NCBI GenBank assembly: GCA_963662155.1
Contig: OY759271.1
Location: 17,509,728-17,573,727, forward strand
Direction of reading: 5' to 3'
DNA length: 64,000 nt
Source: Lamellibrachia columna
Taxonomy: Eukaryota; Annelida; Polychaeta; Sabellida; Siboglinidae
Part shown: in pieces, positions 29,062-38,945 of the stretch
Layout of the letters: each line of letters begins with the position of its first letter
How positions within the stretch are numbered: position 1 is the first letter of the stretch
Made by a program: the position numbers and the translations under genes
The notes under the pieces: generated by a model
The model's database searches: none
Seen by the model: only the letters and a program-made list of their open reading frames with translations
What the model was told of the DNA's origin: nothing

Positions 29062-29465
29062 TGAATTACAACGATTATTACGCGCGCCAGGCTGGCGGTG
29101 CGCTGCCCTACTTCGCCGGTGCGCAATACCAGCGAGGTCACGGACTGGGCAGTCTGTTCGGCAGTCTGTTGCGCAGCGCCATGCCGCTCATCAAGAGAGG
29201 TGCCGTGGCGTTGGGCAGGGGAGCGTTGAAGACCGGCGTTCGCATAGCCGGCGACGTCTTAGCGGGTCAGAACATAAAAACGGCTGCCAAAAGACGCGTC
29301 ACCGACGCCATCGGTAGTATTCGAGCCCCTCCTGGTAAACGTATAAAACGAACGGCCGCAAAGGCGACATTCACTGCAGTCAAGCGCCGCCGCAAGAAAC
29401 GGACGTCCCCGAAACGCACTGCCGACATATTCGACACCGACGACAAAGATGGCGTTCGTGCATAG
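29061..29465 (+). CDS. Minor virion protein, adenovirus VI/core-like
   Basis: 134 aa. It begins with Tyr/Asn-rich residues and Q-A-G-G-A-L-P-Y-F, then G-H-G-L-G-S-L-F-G-S-L-L-R and an amphipathic G-x-x-x-G region. The C-terminal half is very basic (K-R-R-R-K-K-R). This layout is common to Polinton minor capsid/core proteins likened to adenovirus VI or X. The protease at 30767 may cleave it near the G-G. It overlaps the capsid gene by 17 bp. Confidence 0.75.
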   Translation: MNYNDYYARQAGGALPYFAGAQYQRGHGLGSLFGSLLRSAMPLIKRGAVALGRGALKTGVRIAGDVLAGQNIKTAAKRRVTDAIGSIRAPPGKRIKRTAAKATFTAVKRRRKKRTSPKRTADIFDTDDKDGVRA

Positions 29466-30717
29466 ACAGTCGTGCGAGGGAGTCAAGACCGAGCTGGATC
29501 TCTTTACCGTACCCCCCACTCAGACCTGCATCGTCGAGAGTCACGTGGTGGAACATCAACCCACGGCCTCTCTGGACTCTGGAGGACCGATAGAATTCTT
29601 CATCCCCGGATCGGGAGACGATTACATGGATCTCGCCAACACGATGCTACACTTGCAGGTGAAGGTGACGCGAGTCAACGGTAACCCTATCGACGCGGAC
29701 GAACCCGTGGGACCGGTGAACAACTGGTTGCATGCGCTGTTCAGCAATGTCGACCTCTCCCTGAACAACACGCAAGTGACCTCTTCGTCCTTCAACGCGT
29801 ACCCGTATCGAGCCTTCATAGAGACGCTGTTGAGTTACGGATCCGACGCCAAGTCGACGCAGATGACGAATCAGCTGTGGTACAAGGACAAGGCCAGTCG
29901 CATGCACGCCACCGAGCTAGCCGCCGGACCCGATCCTAACCCCGGGTTCGTGACTCGTCGAGAGTACATATCCAACAGTCGCGTGGTCGACATGATGGGT
30001 CGTCTCCACGTGGATATGTTTCTGCAGGATAAATTCCTGATCAACGGCGTCGACGTCAAGTTACGCCTGGTGCGCAGTAAGGCCGAGTTTGCGCTGATGG
30101 CTGCTGGAGCGAACGAGTACTTGATAACCGTCGTCAACGCGTCCTTGTTCGTCAAGAAGGCCACCATCGCTCCGGCCGTGCAGAAGGCTCACATCTCGGC
30201 TCTCGCTCGGACCACTGTCAAGTATGCGTTACGACCCGTCGAAACCAAGGTGTACTCCATTCCCACGGGTGCTCTGTCGCACACGCACGAGAACCTGTTC
30301 CTCGGCTCCCTGCCGAAACGCCTCGTACTGTGCTGCATCGACAACGACGCCTACAACGGCACGTACGCCACAAACCCGTTTCACGCCAAGAACAACGGCA
30401 TCAGCTTCGTCGCCGTGTACGTCGACGGTCGTCAGATACCCGCCAAACCCTTCCAGCCCAACTTCGAAGACAACCTCTTCGCCAGGAGCTACGCGAGCAT
30501 GTTCACCTCGACCGGCAAGGTGTGGCAGGACGAGGGGAACTGTCTGACACGCGAAGAGTACCGTGACGGCTACACCTACTTCTGTTTCGACCTGACCCCC
30601 GACCAGTGCGACGGTCCCTGCTTTAATATGGTACAAAAGGGCAACCTGCGCTTAGAATTTCATTTCCGTGCAGCGCTTCAGACCACCGTGAACGTCGTCG
30701 CCTACGCCGAATTCTAG
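29449..30717 (+). CDS. MCP: Major capsid protein (double jelly-roll, hexon-like)
   Basis: 422 aa ending at a TAG (30715-30717). It has early H-V-V-E-H-Q-P, then G-P-I-E-F-F-I-P-G-S-G-D-D-Y, L-H-A-L-F-S-N-V-D-L-S-L-N-N and Y-P-Y-R-A-F-I-E-T-L-L-S-Y-G, all typical of the Polinton/adintovirus hexon. After the TAG the same frame stays open for 15 more codons (30718-30762) to a TGA at 30763-30765. That tail starts with a V-L-E-I-D pattern and ends in Y-D-Y, which looks like a capsid C-terminus. The amber may therefore be a recent nonsense mutation or a readthrough site. Confidence 0.93.
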   Translation: MAFVHRQSCEGVKTELDLFTVPPTQTCIVESHVVEHQPTASLDSGGPIEFFIPGSGDDYMDLANTMLHLQVKVTRVNGNPIDADEPVGPVNNWLHALFSNVDLSLNNTQVTSSSFNAYPYRAFIETLLSYGSDAKSTQMTNQLWYKDKASRMHATELAAGPDPNPGFVTRREYISNSRVVDMMGRLHVDMFLQDKFLINGVDVKLRLVRSKAEFALMAAGANEYLITVVNASLFVKKATIAPAVQKAHISALARTTVKYALRPVETKVYSIPTGALSHTHENLFLGSLPKRLVLCCIDNDAYNGTYATNPFHAKNNGISFVAVYVDGRQIPAKPFQPNFEDNLFARSYASMFTSTGKVWQDEGNCLTREEYRDGYTYFCFDLTPDQCDGPCFNMVQKGNLRLEFHFRAALQTTVNVVAYAEF

Positions 30718-30766
30718 TCCGTGCTGGAAATCGACAAGAACCGCAACGTCATCTACGACTACTGAG

Positions 30767-31246
30767 ATGGACACCCTGCAGATCGCCCGTCTACTGGCGA
30801 TGGATCCGAAGACCGCATCCGTCTTTGGTGGCGTCGTACCCCGAGATGGACTGCCTGCAACAATTGACGCTCTGCCGATCGCCTTCGTGTGCAACACCGA
30901 CGACGCCGACGAACCGGGCGAACACTGGATAGCACTGTACCTGTCCTCCGACGGGCGCGGCGAATACTTCTGTTCGTACGGTCTGCCGCCTCGTCACGCG
31001 ACGTTCCGCACCTTCTTGAACAAACACTGTTCCGAGTGGACTCATAACAGCACGAGACTCCAGAGTCCTCTGTCTAACGTTTGCGGACAATATTGCGTCA
31101 CTTATATCATGCTTCGTTGTAACGGCGCTCCTATGAGAACTTTCGTCAACGCTTTCCACACCGATCTGGTCGCTAACGATTGTCGCGTGTTCGATTGGAT
31201 CAGGCTGCTAAAAAAGGGTATACCGTACTATAACGTGTCATACTGA
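30767..31246 (+). CDS. PRO: Adenain-like cysteine protease
   Basis: 159 aa; virion-maturation protease of the adenovirus/Polinton type (C5/Ulp-like fold). H53 lies in E-H-W-I-A-L-Y-L; Q108 and C110 lie in C-G-Q-Y-C. The usual acidic residue in F-D-S-Y-G is replaced: the frame reads F68-C69-S70-Y-G-L-P-P. Length and motif spacing are otherwise normal. It is the last gene of the late block and begins 1 bp after the TGA that closes the capsid extension. Confidence 0.88.
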   Translation: MDTLQIARLLAMDPKTASVFGGVVPRDGLPATIDALPIAFVCNTDDADEPGEHWIALYLSSDGRGEYFCSYGLPPRHATFRTFLNKHCSEWTHNSTRLQSPLSNVCGQYCVTYIMLRCNGAPMRTFVNAFHTDLVANDCRVFDWIRLLKKGIPYYNVSY

Positions 31247-31537
31247 GCCTCTGGCGCGGTGGTCGCTCCACCCGTAAGCTCGCCCTCGAACCTCTGGCGC
31301 GGTGGAGACACCCGTAAGTTCGCGACCTCTGGCGCGATGGTCACCATTCGCAAGTCGCCTCCACTTCATCATCATCATCATCTTCATCATACCCGGCTCG
31401 TTGTATCCAATCGCATACGATCGCCTCGTTTGTACTGCTGCTGCCGCTTTGTTGTATTTAATAAAATACGTGTGCACCGTACGATTGCGTTCGTCTCCTT
31501 ACTGGGTCAACGACCCTTCGACACATACACGTAACTA
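31247..31537. repeat. Right non-coding region with three CCTCTGGCGCG repeats
   Basis: Three copies, about 40 bp apart, of a motif CCTCTGGCGCGGTGG...CACCCGTAAG (31247, 31291 and 31326 approximately), the third degenerate. GGTGG...CCACC within the first copy can pair as a small stem. A CAT/TCA-triplet run follows, then the poly(A) signal. No gene is supported. Confidence 0.7.
31460..31465 (+). terminator. Polyadenylation signal AATAAA, late rightward unit
   Basis: AATAAA in TTTAATAAAATACG, 214 bp after the protease stop and 73 bp before the right TIR, with a TG-rich stretch after it. A plausible common 3' end for the late transcripts. Confidence 0.6.
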
Positions 31538-31753
31538 GGTCACTGTTCGTTCCTCCTCCGGTCGCTAGGGGCGCGGCACGCGCATGCGCGCCACGCTCAG
31601 CCGCCGCCGCCGCCGCAAGGGGGCGCTCCAAGGTCTAGTGCTGCTTTCTGATTGGCTGCGCGCACTCATTAGCGGTGGGCGATATTAGGGACGTTTTACT
31701 TTGATCTTTTGATCGACCCGATAAGGGGGACCCAAAAACCTCTGCTAACTACT
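31538..31753 (-). repeat. Right terminal inverted repeat (216 bp)
   Basis: Exact reverse complement of 13874-14089 by eye, ending CTAACTACT. The target-site duplication AACACT follows at 31754-31759. Confidence 0.95.
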
Positions 31754-31759
31754 AACACT

Positions 31760-32547
31760 GGCACAATTGGAGCAGTCCAGTCCGAATGTTCCACTACTTT
31801 AACCATTCTTTGAGCTTGTAACCTATTGACTTCAGTTTGGACTTTACCCCTTAATGCTAGAGGAACTGGACGTGGTTTGAAACAACGAGGTATCATTTTG
31901 TCGTCAACGTACATTGTTGCCCCAACACCCTTCAATGGTCCCAGACCTTCACTGAACAACTCGGGAAACATGTTCGCATAGTCCACACTGTCCACGTGAT
32001 GCACTGTTGACCAGTCTAGTTTTAGATGTTCCAACCAGTCTCCACCAAGCAGATTTGAGAACAGCTGGTATGATTTCTCCTGGTGATACACATCATCAGT
32101 CACGCGCCCCACTGGTTGTATCATTTTGCCGGAATAGTTCCGCAAACTTGGCGAACTCTCAGTAGTCAACTGCAACTTTCGACTACCTTGTTGAATTTGT
32201 TCAAATTGCTTTGAACTGATGACAGTGACATCTGAGCCAGGGTCAAGTTCCATCATTGTTGGTACATCGTTCAGCATCATTGCACACATGTATGGTCTAA
32301 CATGTCTGGTTCTGTTTGATGTGGTATAATACAGGCTATAATTGGACTCAACGTTAGATTCATGCTGCATCATAGGCGCGTGCACATAATCACTGCTCGA
32401 TTCATGTTTCACGACGTGCATTTTATTTGCTCCATGACATACACTTGCGAAATGATTTTCGCGTCCGCATTTGTAGCATTTGCTTCCCCACGCTGGACAC
32501 AGCTTCTCCCTCGTATTGTGTGCCTCGTGCCACCACAACCATTGCAT
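31760..32547 (-). pseudogene. Gypsy zinc knuckle, protease and RT start (5' side of the interruption)
   Basis: Minus-strand frame with a C-Y-K-C-G-R-E-N-H-F-A-S-V-C zinc knuckle (CX2CX4HX4C). A retropepsin-like segment follows with D-P-G-S-D-V-T-V-I; the usual D-S/T-G triad is altered. The N-terminal RT motif with S-D-W-T-A-P-I-V-P-V-L comes last, and reading then runs into the Polinton TIR. The pieces are in the same orientation as the RT remains at 13264-13860, which proves the nested insertion. Confidence 0.88.
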
Positions 32548-32627
32548 GTGTGACTGCCAGCACTAAACTTCTAAAGTGGCGACACCTGCTGAATCTTGAT
32601 GTGCCATCACCGCTGCTTTCCTGGTGA

Positions 32628-33060
32628 TCATGCCAAGAGTGGCGCCCCTGCTGGGTTTGACTTTGCCGTTAACGTTATTTGCCCGATTGTGCTGCCGTGC
32701 TGGGGTTTTATAGACACCTTATGTACCTCGCCATCCCCGTTGTTGACACTGCTGCCGGCCATCGCGTCGCCTTGTTCCGTTGTAGCCTCCAACGTACGTC
32801 CATGTTTAATCAGTTCTGCCAGCATTATATGTGGCTCAATCAGGTCCTTCTCCCGTGCCTTGCTTAACTGGCATTTATGGATAATCTGTGATTTGATTTC
32901 TCTATCTACACCGTAGAAACTACAGTGTTTAAACAGCTGCTTTAAGCGTACGTGAAAATGGTCCAGTCTCTTTCGACGCCTGTGCCTCCTGGCGAAACAC
33001 GAATACTTCAAAAATATACGTTTAGTTTCATCACACGTTGTATCAGCCACAAGTCTATCA
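32628..33060 (-). pseudogene. Gypsy Gag remnant
   Basis: 140-codon minus-strand frame with the Gag-like segment L-D-H-F-H-V-R-L-K-Q-L-F-K-H-C-S-F and a helical stretch before the zinc knuckle. It is offset in frame from the knuckle/protease part. The 5' end is missing and no 5' LTR in this orientation is seen, so the element is truncated there. Confidence 0.7.
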
Positions 33061-33188
33061 CTTAAATCACCTCTTAAAACACCTCTTCCCCAGCATAGTG
33101 TAGGAGCATTGCCTTCTTTTGATTCGAGTCCTTGATATATTTAGCCAGGGGGGTACTCCCTATACTGAGGTATACATGTATGTGCCGC

Positions 33189-33541
33189 GCAAGTGGTTAC
33201 ATTCTTCCTGAAATGCTCTCGTTGTCATCTCAGATTTTTCCCCGTAGGATAGTAGGTTCGTATGTTAGAATGCTGAATCAAAACTTTTGGAATATTATAT
33301 TACATAACATAGTAGCTTCCCACCAGCTGAATAAGTGAATTGACAGGGATGTACGTTTTCTCGCATTTTTAATTGCACATGTCCGAATTTGCTACTTTCA
33401 CGAATTAACTGAACTTGTGGGGGAAATTCGTAAAAACGGCGTACCTCGTTTTTCAGAAAAAAGCTGATGCCCTTCAATTTCGTCCCAGCTCGGTGACTGA
33501 TTTTGAAATGTTGGTGCGATCTGTAGAATAATCAAAGTGCT
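33189..33541 (+). repeat. 353-bp inverted repeat, left arm
   Basis: Reverse complement of 35077-35429 with equal length and, by eye, about one mismatch (GGTTCG versus GTTTCG near 33254). The 60-codon frame in both arms is the same sequence and not evidence of a gene. Partial third copy at 37165-37260. Confidence 0.9.
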
Positions 33542-33699
33542 GGCTGTAGGAATCAGACGACAGTTACGCTAGTTTACAGCGGGAGTGTTACTGACGAAAG
33601 TAGTGCCTAAAAAATATGCAATTTACCCGATTCCAGTGATTTTATTTGTGTAGAAGCCACTGTATTCACCCAGCTAAGTGGGAACGTTTGAAATGTCGC

Positions 33700-33900
33700 A
33701 CCGTTGGCAGTGAGATGTCGGACCTTTGGCAGTGAGATGTCCGACCTTTGGCAGTGAGATGTCGGACCTTTGGCAGTGAGATGCCGGACCTTTGGTAGTG
33801 AGATGTCGGACCTTTGGCAGTGAGATGTCGGACCTTTGGCAGTGAGATGTCGGACCTTTGGCAGTGAGATGTTGGACCTTTGGCAGTGAGATGTTGCAGT
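33700..33900. repeat. 22-bp tandem repeat, about 9 copies
   Basis: Unit GTGAGATGTCGGACCTTTGGCA with single-base variants. It lies within a dispersed repeat (33640-34270) whose reverse copy at 36845-37150 has only one or two units, so the array grew locally. Three minus-strand frames through it are artefacts. Confidence 0.9.
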
Positions 33901-34163
33901 ATGAAGCAGATTTGAAGACGCGTAGGTATTTTGGTGGTGCCATTCCCGAAACACTGGTCTGGTGCTACAGTAGACGGCGTACCGGTGGAATCTCGATAAG
34001 CCAATTGGACTCTCGATAAGCCAATGGCTCCCTTGTCCACTTGCCATCTGGGCCTTTGGCTTGGATGGCAAATCTTGTTAAATCTTGTTAACAGTTAGTA
34101 AAAACTGCCAATTTGGAGGGTAGGCCCGTTTACTGGAGGCATGTAGTTTTGACAATACTTAAT

Positions 34164-34682
34164 TGTTCAGCACATAGGTATCGTAGTGACAGTGGGTGTC
34201 ATGGGGTTTTATAATGTTTGATGGTCACGTGTTCTAGTAATCATGCGAAACGTTAACGTGACCAACAAGTGAAAGGAAAAGCAATGGGAACATCTGCAGT
34301 GGTTCTTGCTCTCCTCTTTATCCCTGTAGTCCGGGTGAGGTTGGCACCGATACCGATTTTTCTTTCCCTTCTTCTTCGTCAGTAGTCCCGTTTCACTGTC
34401 GGCTCCACTCCCTCTATCCCTCGCTCTCATTATTCCCAGGTTATTATTTCGTATTGAGATTTGTTTCGACGCGTAGACAGTGTGGTGGTTCGGTTACTTA
34501 ATCACATTTCGTGATACAATGTTTTCCTCTTTGGAGTTTCCCGTCCAGCGCCCACGCTGGTTTTCGCTAACGTATTTTGTTACATGTAGTTATGTTATAA
34601 AATAAATATTGTTTAGTTGTAACAAGCAGCAGTCATTAAGTCATGTCGTAGATAGTGACGTCAAGACACCCCAAATGTAACA
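34164..34682 (+). mobile_element. Second Ty3/gypsy LTR, plus orientation
   Basis: The right part (34460-34682) matches the minus-strand LTR at 10704-11222 and ends ATGTAACA. It is followed by TTTGGCGACGAGGAC, the kind of sequence seen at a primer-binding site/leader in Ty3/gypsy elements. The left edge is uncertain because a dispersed repeat runs into it. Confidence 0.55.
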
Positions 34683-34706
34683 TTTGGCGACGAGGACAAC
34701 AACGAA

Positions 34707-34946
34707 ATGGAGCAGGCAAGTGTACAACCGTGCTCGCCTGAGTCGGTCGATACAGCCGCAGCAAGGTGGGACCGCTGGTTGCGACGCCTAGAAAACGTTA
34801 TGGCAGCTAACTATCCGGGGGGGTACTACCATACCAAAGTGGTGGGGGTGTGCCGCCAGAGTCCCATGGAGCACATGGAGAGAGAGAGAGAGAGAAATCA
34901 AGAAATTTATGGTCACCAAGAGATAATTATTGAACAATTTATCTAA
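34707..34946 (+). pseudogene. Truncated gypsy gag start
   Basis: 79 codons starting right after the LTR/leader. The early W-D-R-W-L-R-R-L-E-N-V segment resembles gypsy Gag N-termini. Coding is lost after about 50 codons in a GAGA-repeat, and the element stops before the right inverted-repeat arm. Confidence 0.55.
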
Positions 34947-35076
34947 TATCTATAAGTGTAAGGTAAGCCCGGGCGGAACGTTTTCATTGGGAAATTTCCT
35001 CTTCGATGAAAGAGAAAATTATCAGGTTTAATTGGGGCACAAAGAGAGAAAATTTACATTTTTCTGTCCGAAGAAA

Positions 35077-35429
35077 AGCACTTTGATTATTCTACAGATC
35101 GCACCAACATTTCAAAATCAGTCACCGAGCTGGGACGAAATTGAAGGGCATCAGCTTTTTTCTGAAAAACGAGGTACGCCGTTTTTACGAATTTCCCCCA
35201 CAAGTTCAGTTAATTCGTGAAAGTAGCAAATTCGGACATGTGCAATTAAAAATGCGAGAAAACGTACATCCCTGTCAATTCACTTATTCAGCTGGTGGGA
35301 AGCTACTATGTTATGTAATATAATATTCCAAAAGTTTTGATTCAGCATTCTAACATACGAAACTACTATCCTACGGGGAAAAATCTGAGATGACAACGAG
35401 AGCATTTCAGGAAGAATGTAACCACTTGC
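35077..35429 (-). repeat. 353-bp inverted repeat, right arm
   Basis: Partner of 33189-33541 across a 1,535-bp spacer that holds the 22-bp array and the plus-strand LTR. The arms are far more alike than other repeats nearby, indicating recent duplication, gene conversion or TIRs of a young element. Confidence 0.9.
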
Positions 35430-35520
35430 ATTAACCAACCGCATCTAGGCTGTCAAAGACGTGCCTCTCGAAATGCAAGAGACAGCAGAGAAAGCTCAGT
35501 TCTAGGTCGCACCAAAGACA

Positions 35521-36607
35521 TGACGATGTTCCCGCTGCACGTAGCTAGTTACAACACAAACATGAGTCGGACTGCAACTGTCAATAATGCTAGTTATGCA
35601 ACCTGCCCAAATAATGTGGCTTCATGTCACCATCATTTTACACGTCCCGCTTTGTGAATAATGTGGCAATCGAATATTCAGTTGGTATAAACCACCATTT
35701 CCCATTAGACATATTAAGGTAAGGAAACCATGCACCTACCGTCTCGAATCAGCCTCTAAGTATAAAACAAACAAACGAAACATTCACGATTTACCAGACA
35801 GTGTCTGCGCACGTTGATCTTAGTTCACACGACGGCAAAGTTTGCTGTTGTGATCCACGAGTATTTGTGTGCATGCAGTTTGAAAAGGGTGTGCCTGAAA
35901 CAGAATCATCTCTGGGACAGCATTAATAACAAGGCATGACACACAGAGAGCAATGTCAGTGAATGTAGCTACAACCAACAAGCGCTCACCTATCACACAT
36001 CCACACCCACACATCCACACCCACACACTTCAGCTCTTCTAGGGTAGTAGCCTTTCAGCTGGTCTTGAGTATTGTTTGTGCGCATGGGTGGGAACTCGTC
36101 ACGTCACCTCTTTGTCTTCTTCTATTGTACAGTTTTGGCAGCTCCAGCGGCAGTGCCATGAGCCTGTCTCCACACTCGAGGTTCTTCAGTTCTGGGACTA
36201 TTGGTGAGTTGTCTGGCATCGCTAGTCTCGACGGTAGTAGTGGAGGTAGGTCAGGGTAGGGACATCTTCTTACTAGATAAGCAGAATCTGACACAGTTAT
36301 GTAAAGCATATGGGAGCAGGAAAATAACGCGTCCCTACTTACCTGTCATTTACCTTCAGATAGCGGGCGCCAATGTGACGTACTAACTACTATGACGTAA
36401 CATATACGCGACTAGGTGCGTCATTTCCGAACTAAATTCACGAATCACATCATGTCGCCACCTCCGGTGACGCCGGCCATGTAAAAATGGCGGCGACAAT
36501 ATGTCGATATCAAATTCGAACAGAATAAAACGCGCACACTTCGTTTCCCCTCACTCACTGGTCGCTCGCTTGTTCCGCAGCAACTTTGTTTTCGTTTTAT
36601 AACCGTC
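35521..36607. mobile_element. Dispersed element copy 2 (unexpanded)
   Basis: Same family and orientation as 8198-10703. It contains only a short CCACACCCACACAT seed near 35998-36032 instead of 1.8 kb, and about 340 bp (36030-36372) absent from copy 1. A fragment of the same family lies at about 39380-39450. Confidence 0.65.
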
Positions 36608-36844
36608 CATGTGTCGAAACAAATAAAAATACGAAACTATAACCTTCGAATTTCGCAGTAACAATAACAAATTTGAAGAATACAATTACACGTCTCCGAG
36701 TTTATCGGATAAATTGCGGATCTCCTGAAGTGTCCGCCAGGAGGGGCAGGAGTGTTGTGCGTCGTCTTTACCCCAAGTTCCCGTTAAAAGCCAAGCTACG
36801 ACCTCTGCATATTTTCCCATTGCCTTTCCCTTGTTGGCTACGTT

Positions 36845-37260
36845 TTGCATGATTAGTAGAACACGTGACCATCAAACATTCTAAAAACTTCATGACATTC
36901 ACTGTCACTACGATACCTATGTGCTTAACAATTAAGCATCGTCAAAACTACATGCCTCCAGCAAACGCGCTTACCCTCCAAATTGGTAGTTTTCGCAAAG
37001 TATTAATACGTCGCCTACTGTTGCGCTAGTTTTTCGGGAGTGTCACCACCAAAATACCTACGCGTCTTCAAATCCGCTTCATACTGCAACCTCTCACTAC
37101 CAAAGGTCCGACATTGCAAACGTTCCCATCTAGCTGGCTGAATATAGTTGCTTGTATGCAAATAAAATCAGTCACCGAGCTGGGACGACATTGAGGGGTA
37201 TCAGCTTGTTTTTTTCTGAAAAACAAGGTACGCCGTTTTTTTCCAATTTCCCCCACAAGG
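36845..37260 (-). repeat. Reverse-oriented partial copy of the 33.4-34.27 kb repeat
   Basis: Reverse complement matches 34090-34270 (GGAGGCATGTAGTTTTGAC), 33657-33960 and part of the 353-bp arm (GTCACCGAGCTGGGACGA), with older divergence than the two main arms show. Confidence 0.75.
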
Positions 37261-37469
37261 TCAATTAATTTAGCAAACATTATTGGACACATTTTCCACG
37301 CTGACCACGAAATGCTGTAATGGCCACCATTGCAAATATTGATAATTATACAGTACAATATAAAACACCTCTATTCCGCTAAAATCATCGGGAGTGCCAA
37401 GCTCGGCAGCAAACCCAAAGAAGAGGGGTAAGCGGTTTCAAATCGATTAACAATCCGAGTTGTAAACCG

Positions 37470-38757
37470 TTGGATTGGTACGTCGAGTTCAGAGAGGAGC
37501 TGTGGATGAGGAGCGAGTTTAAACAGGTACGTCGAGTTCAGAGAGGAGCTGTGGATGAGGAGCGAGTTTAAACAGGTACGTCGAGTTCAGAGAGGAGCTG
37601 TGGATGAGGAGCGAGTTTAAACAGGTACGCCGAGTTCAGAGAGGAGCTGTGGATGAGGAGCGAGTTTAAACAGGTACGTCGAGTTCAGAGAGGAGCTGTG
37701 GATGAGGAGCGAGTTTAAACAGGTACGTCGAGTTCAGAGAGGAGCTGTGGATGAGGAGCGAGTTTAAACAGGTACGTCGAGTTCAGAGAGGAACTGTGGA
37801 GGAGGAGCGAGTTTAAACAGGTACGTCGAGTTCAGTGAGGAGCTGTGGAGGAGGAGCGAGTTTAAACAGGTACGTCGAGTTCAGTGAGGAGATGTGGAGG
37901 AGGAGCGAGTTTAAACAGGTACGTCGAGTTCAGAGAGGAGCTGTGGAGGAGGAGCGAGTTTAAACAGGTACGTCGAGTTCAGTGAGGAGCTGTGGAGGAG
38001 CGAGTTTAAACAGGTACGTCGAGTTCAGTGAGGAGCTGTGGAGGAGGAGCGAGTTTAAACAGGTACGTCGAGTTCAGTGAGGAGCTGCGGAGGAGGAGCG
38101 AGTTTAAACAGGTACGTCGAGTTCAGAGAGGAGCTGTGGAGGAGGAGCGAGTTTAAACAGGTACGTCGAGTTCAGTGAGGAGCTGTGGAGGAGGAGCGAG
38201 TTTAAACAGGTACGTCGAGTTCAGTGAGGAGCTGTGGAGGGTGAGCGAGATTAAACAGGTACGTCGAGTTCAGTGAGGAGCTGTGGAGGGTGAGCGAGAT
38301 TAAACAGGTACGTCGAGTTCAGTGAGGAGCTGTGGAGGAGGAGCGAGTTTAAACAGGTACGTCGAGTTCAGTGAGGAGCTGTGGAGGAGGAGCGAGTTTA
38401 AACAGGTACGTCGAGTTCAGTGAGGAGCTGTGGAGGAGGAGCGAGTTTAAAAAGGTATGCCGAGTTCAGTGAGGAGCTGTGGAGGGTGAGCGAGTTTAAA
38501 CAGGTACGTCGAGTTCAGTGAGGAGCTGTGGAGGAGGAGCGAGTTTAGACAGGTACGTCGAGTTCAGTGAGGAGCTGTGGAGGAGGAGCGAGTTTAAACA
38601 GGTACGTCGAGTTCAGTGAGGAGCTGTGGAGGAGGAGCGAGTTTAAACAGGTACGCCGAGTTCAGTGAGGAGCTGCGGAGGAGGAGCGAGTTTAAACAGG
38701 TACGTCGAGTTCAGTGAGGAGCTGTGGAGGAGGAGCGAGTTTAAACAGGTACGCCGA
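37470..38757. repeat. 49-bp minisatellite, about 26 copies
   Basis: Unit GTACGTCGAGTTCAGAGAGG plus AGCTGTGGA(T/G)GAGGAGCGAGTTTAAACAG. Left copies read GGATGAGG and later ones GGAGGAGG with GTGAGG, so two variant families are adjacent. One unit is 3 bp shorter. Confidence 0.95.
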
Positions 38758-38799
38758 AATGTTGTTATATTTCCTATGGACAGTGGTGACTGAATTACT

Positions 38800-38945
38800 T
38801 TAAGTTTGCTTTTGAGTAAAAGTAATTCACCTAAAAACTACTTGAGTAGAAGTAAAAGTACTTCGTAAAAAAGTTCTTGAGTAAAAAGTAAAATTACTTT
38901 CAAAAATACTTGAAGTAAAAGTAGAAGTAAAAGTACAACGCTTAG
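38800..38945. repeat. AAGTAAAAGTA-rich repeat
   Basis: Dense AAGTAAAAGTA/CTTGAGTA motifs, the reverse orientation of 6868-7032. Probably the tail of a hAT-like non-autonomous element that abuts the minisatellite. Confidence 0.5.

Larger units (their letters stand above)
13874..31753 (+). mobile_element. Complete Polinton/Maverick (adintovirus-like) element, 17.9 kb
   Basis: The element is bounded by 216-bp TIRs and a 6-bp target-site duplication. It encodes the defining set: protein-primed PolB, retroviral-type integrase, FtsK/HerA-type packaging ATPase, adenain-like protease, double-jelly-roll major capsid and penton-like capsid proteins. Base composition is clearly more GC-rich than the flanks. 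All core frames are open, and the TIRs and target-site duplications agree base for base by eye, which points to recent insertion. The left 10 kb has early/regulatory genes and PolB; the right 7 kb is a compact rightward late block with overlapping start and stop codons. Confidence 0.97.

Noticed and set aside
33295..33477. 60-aa frame repeated at 35141-35323
   Set aside because: Identical only because the 353-bp arms are identical; no domain and a third copy is broken.
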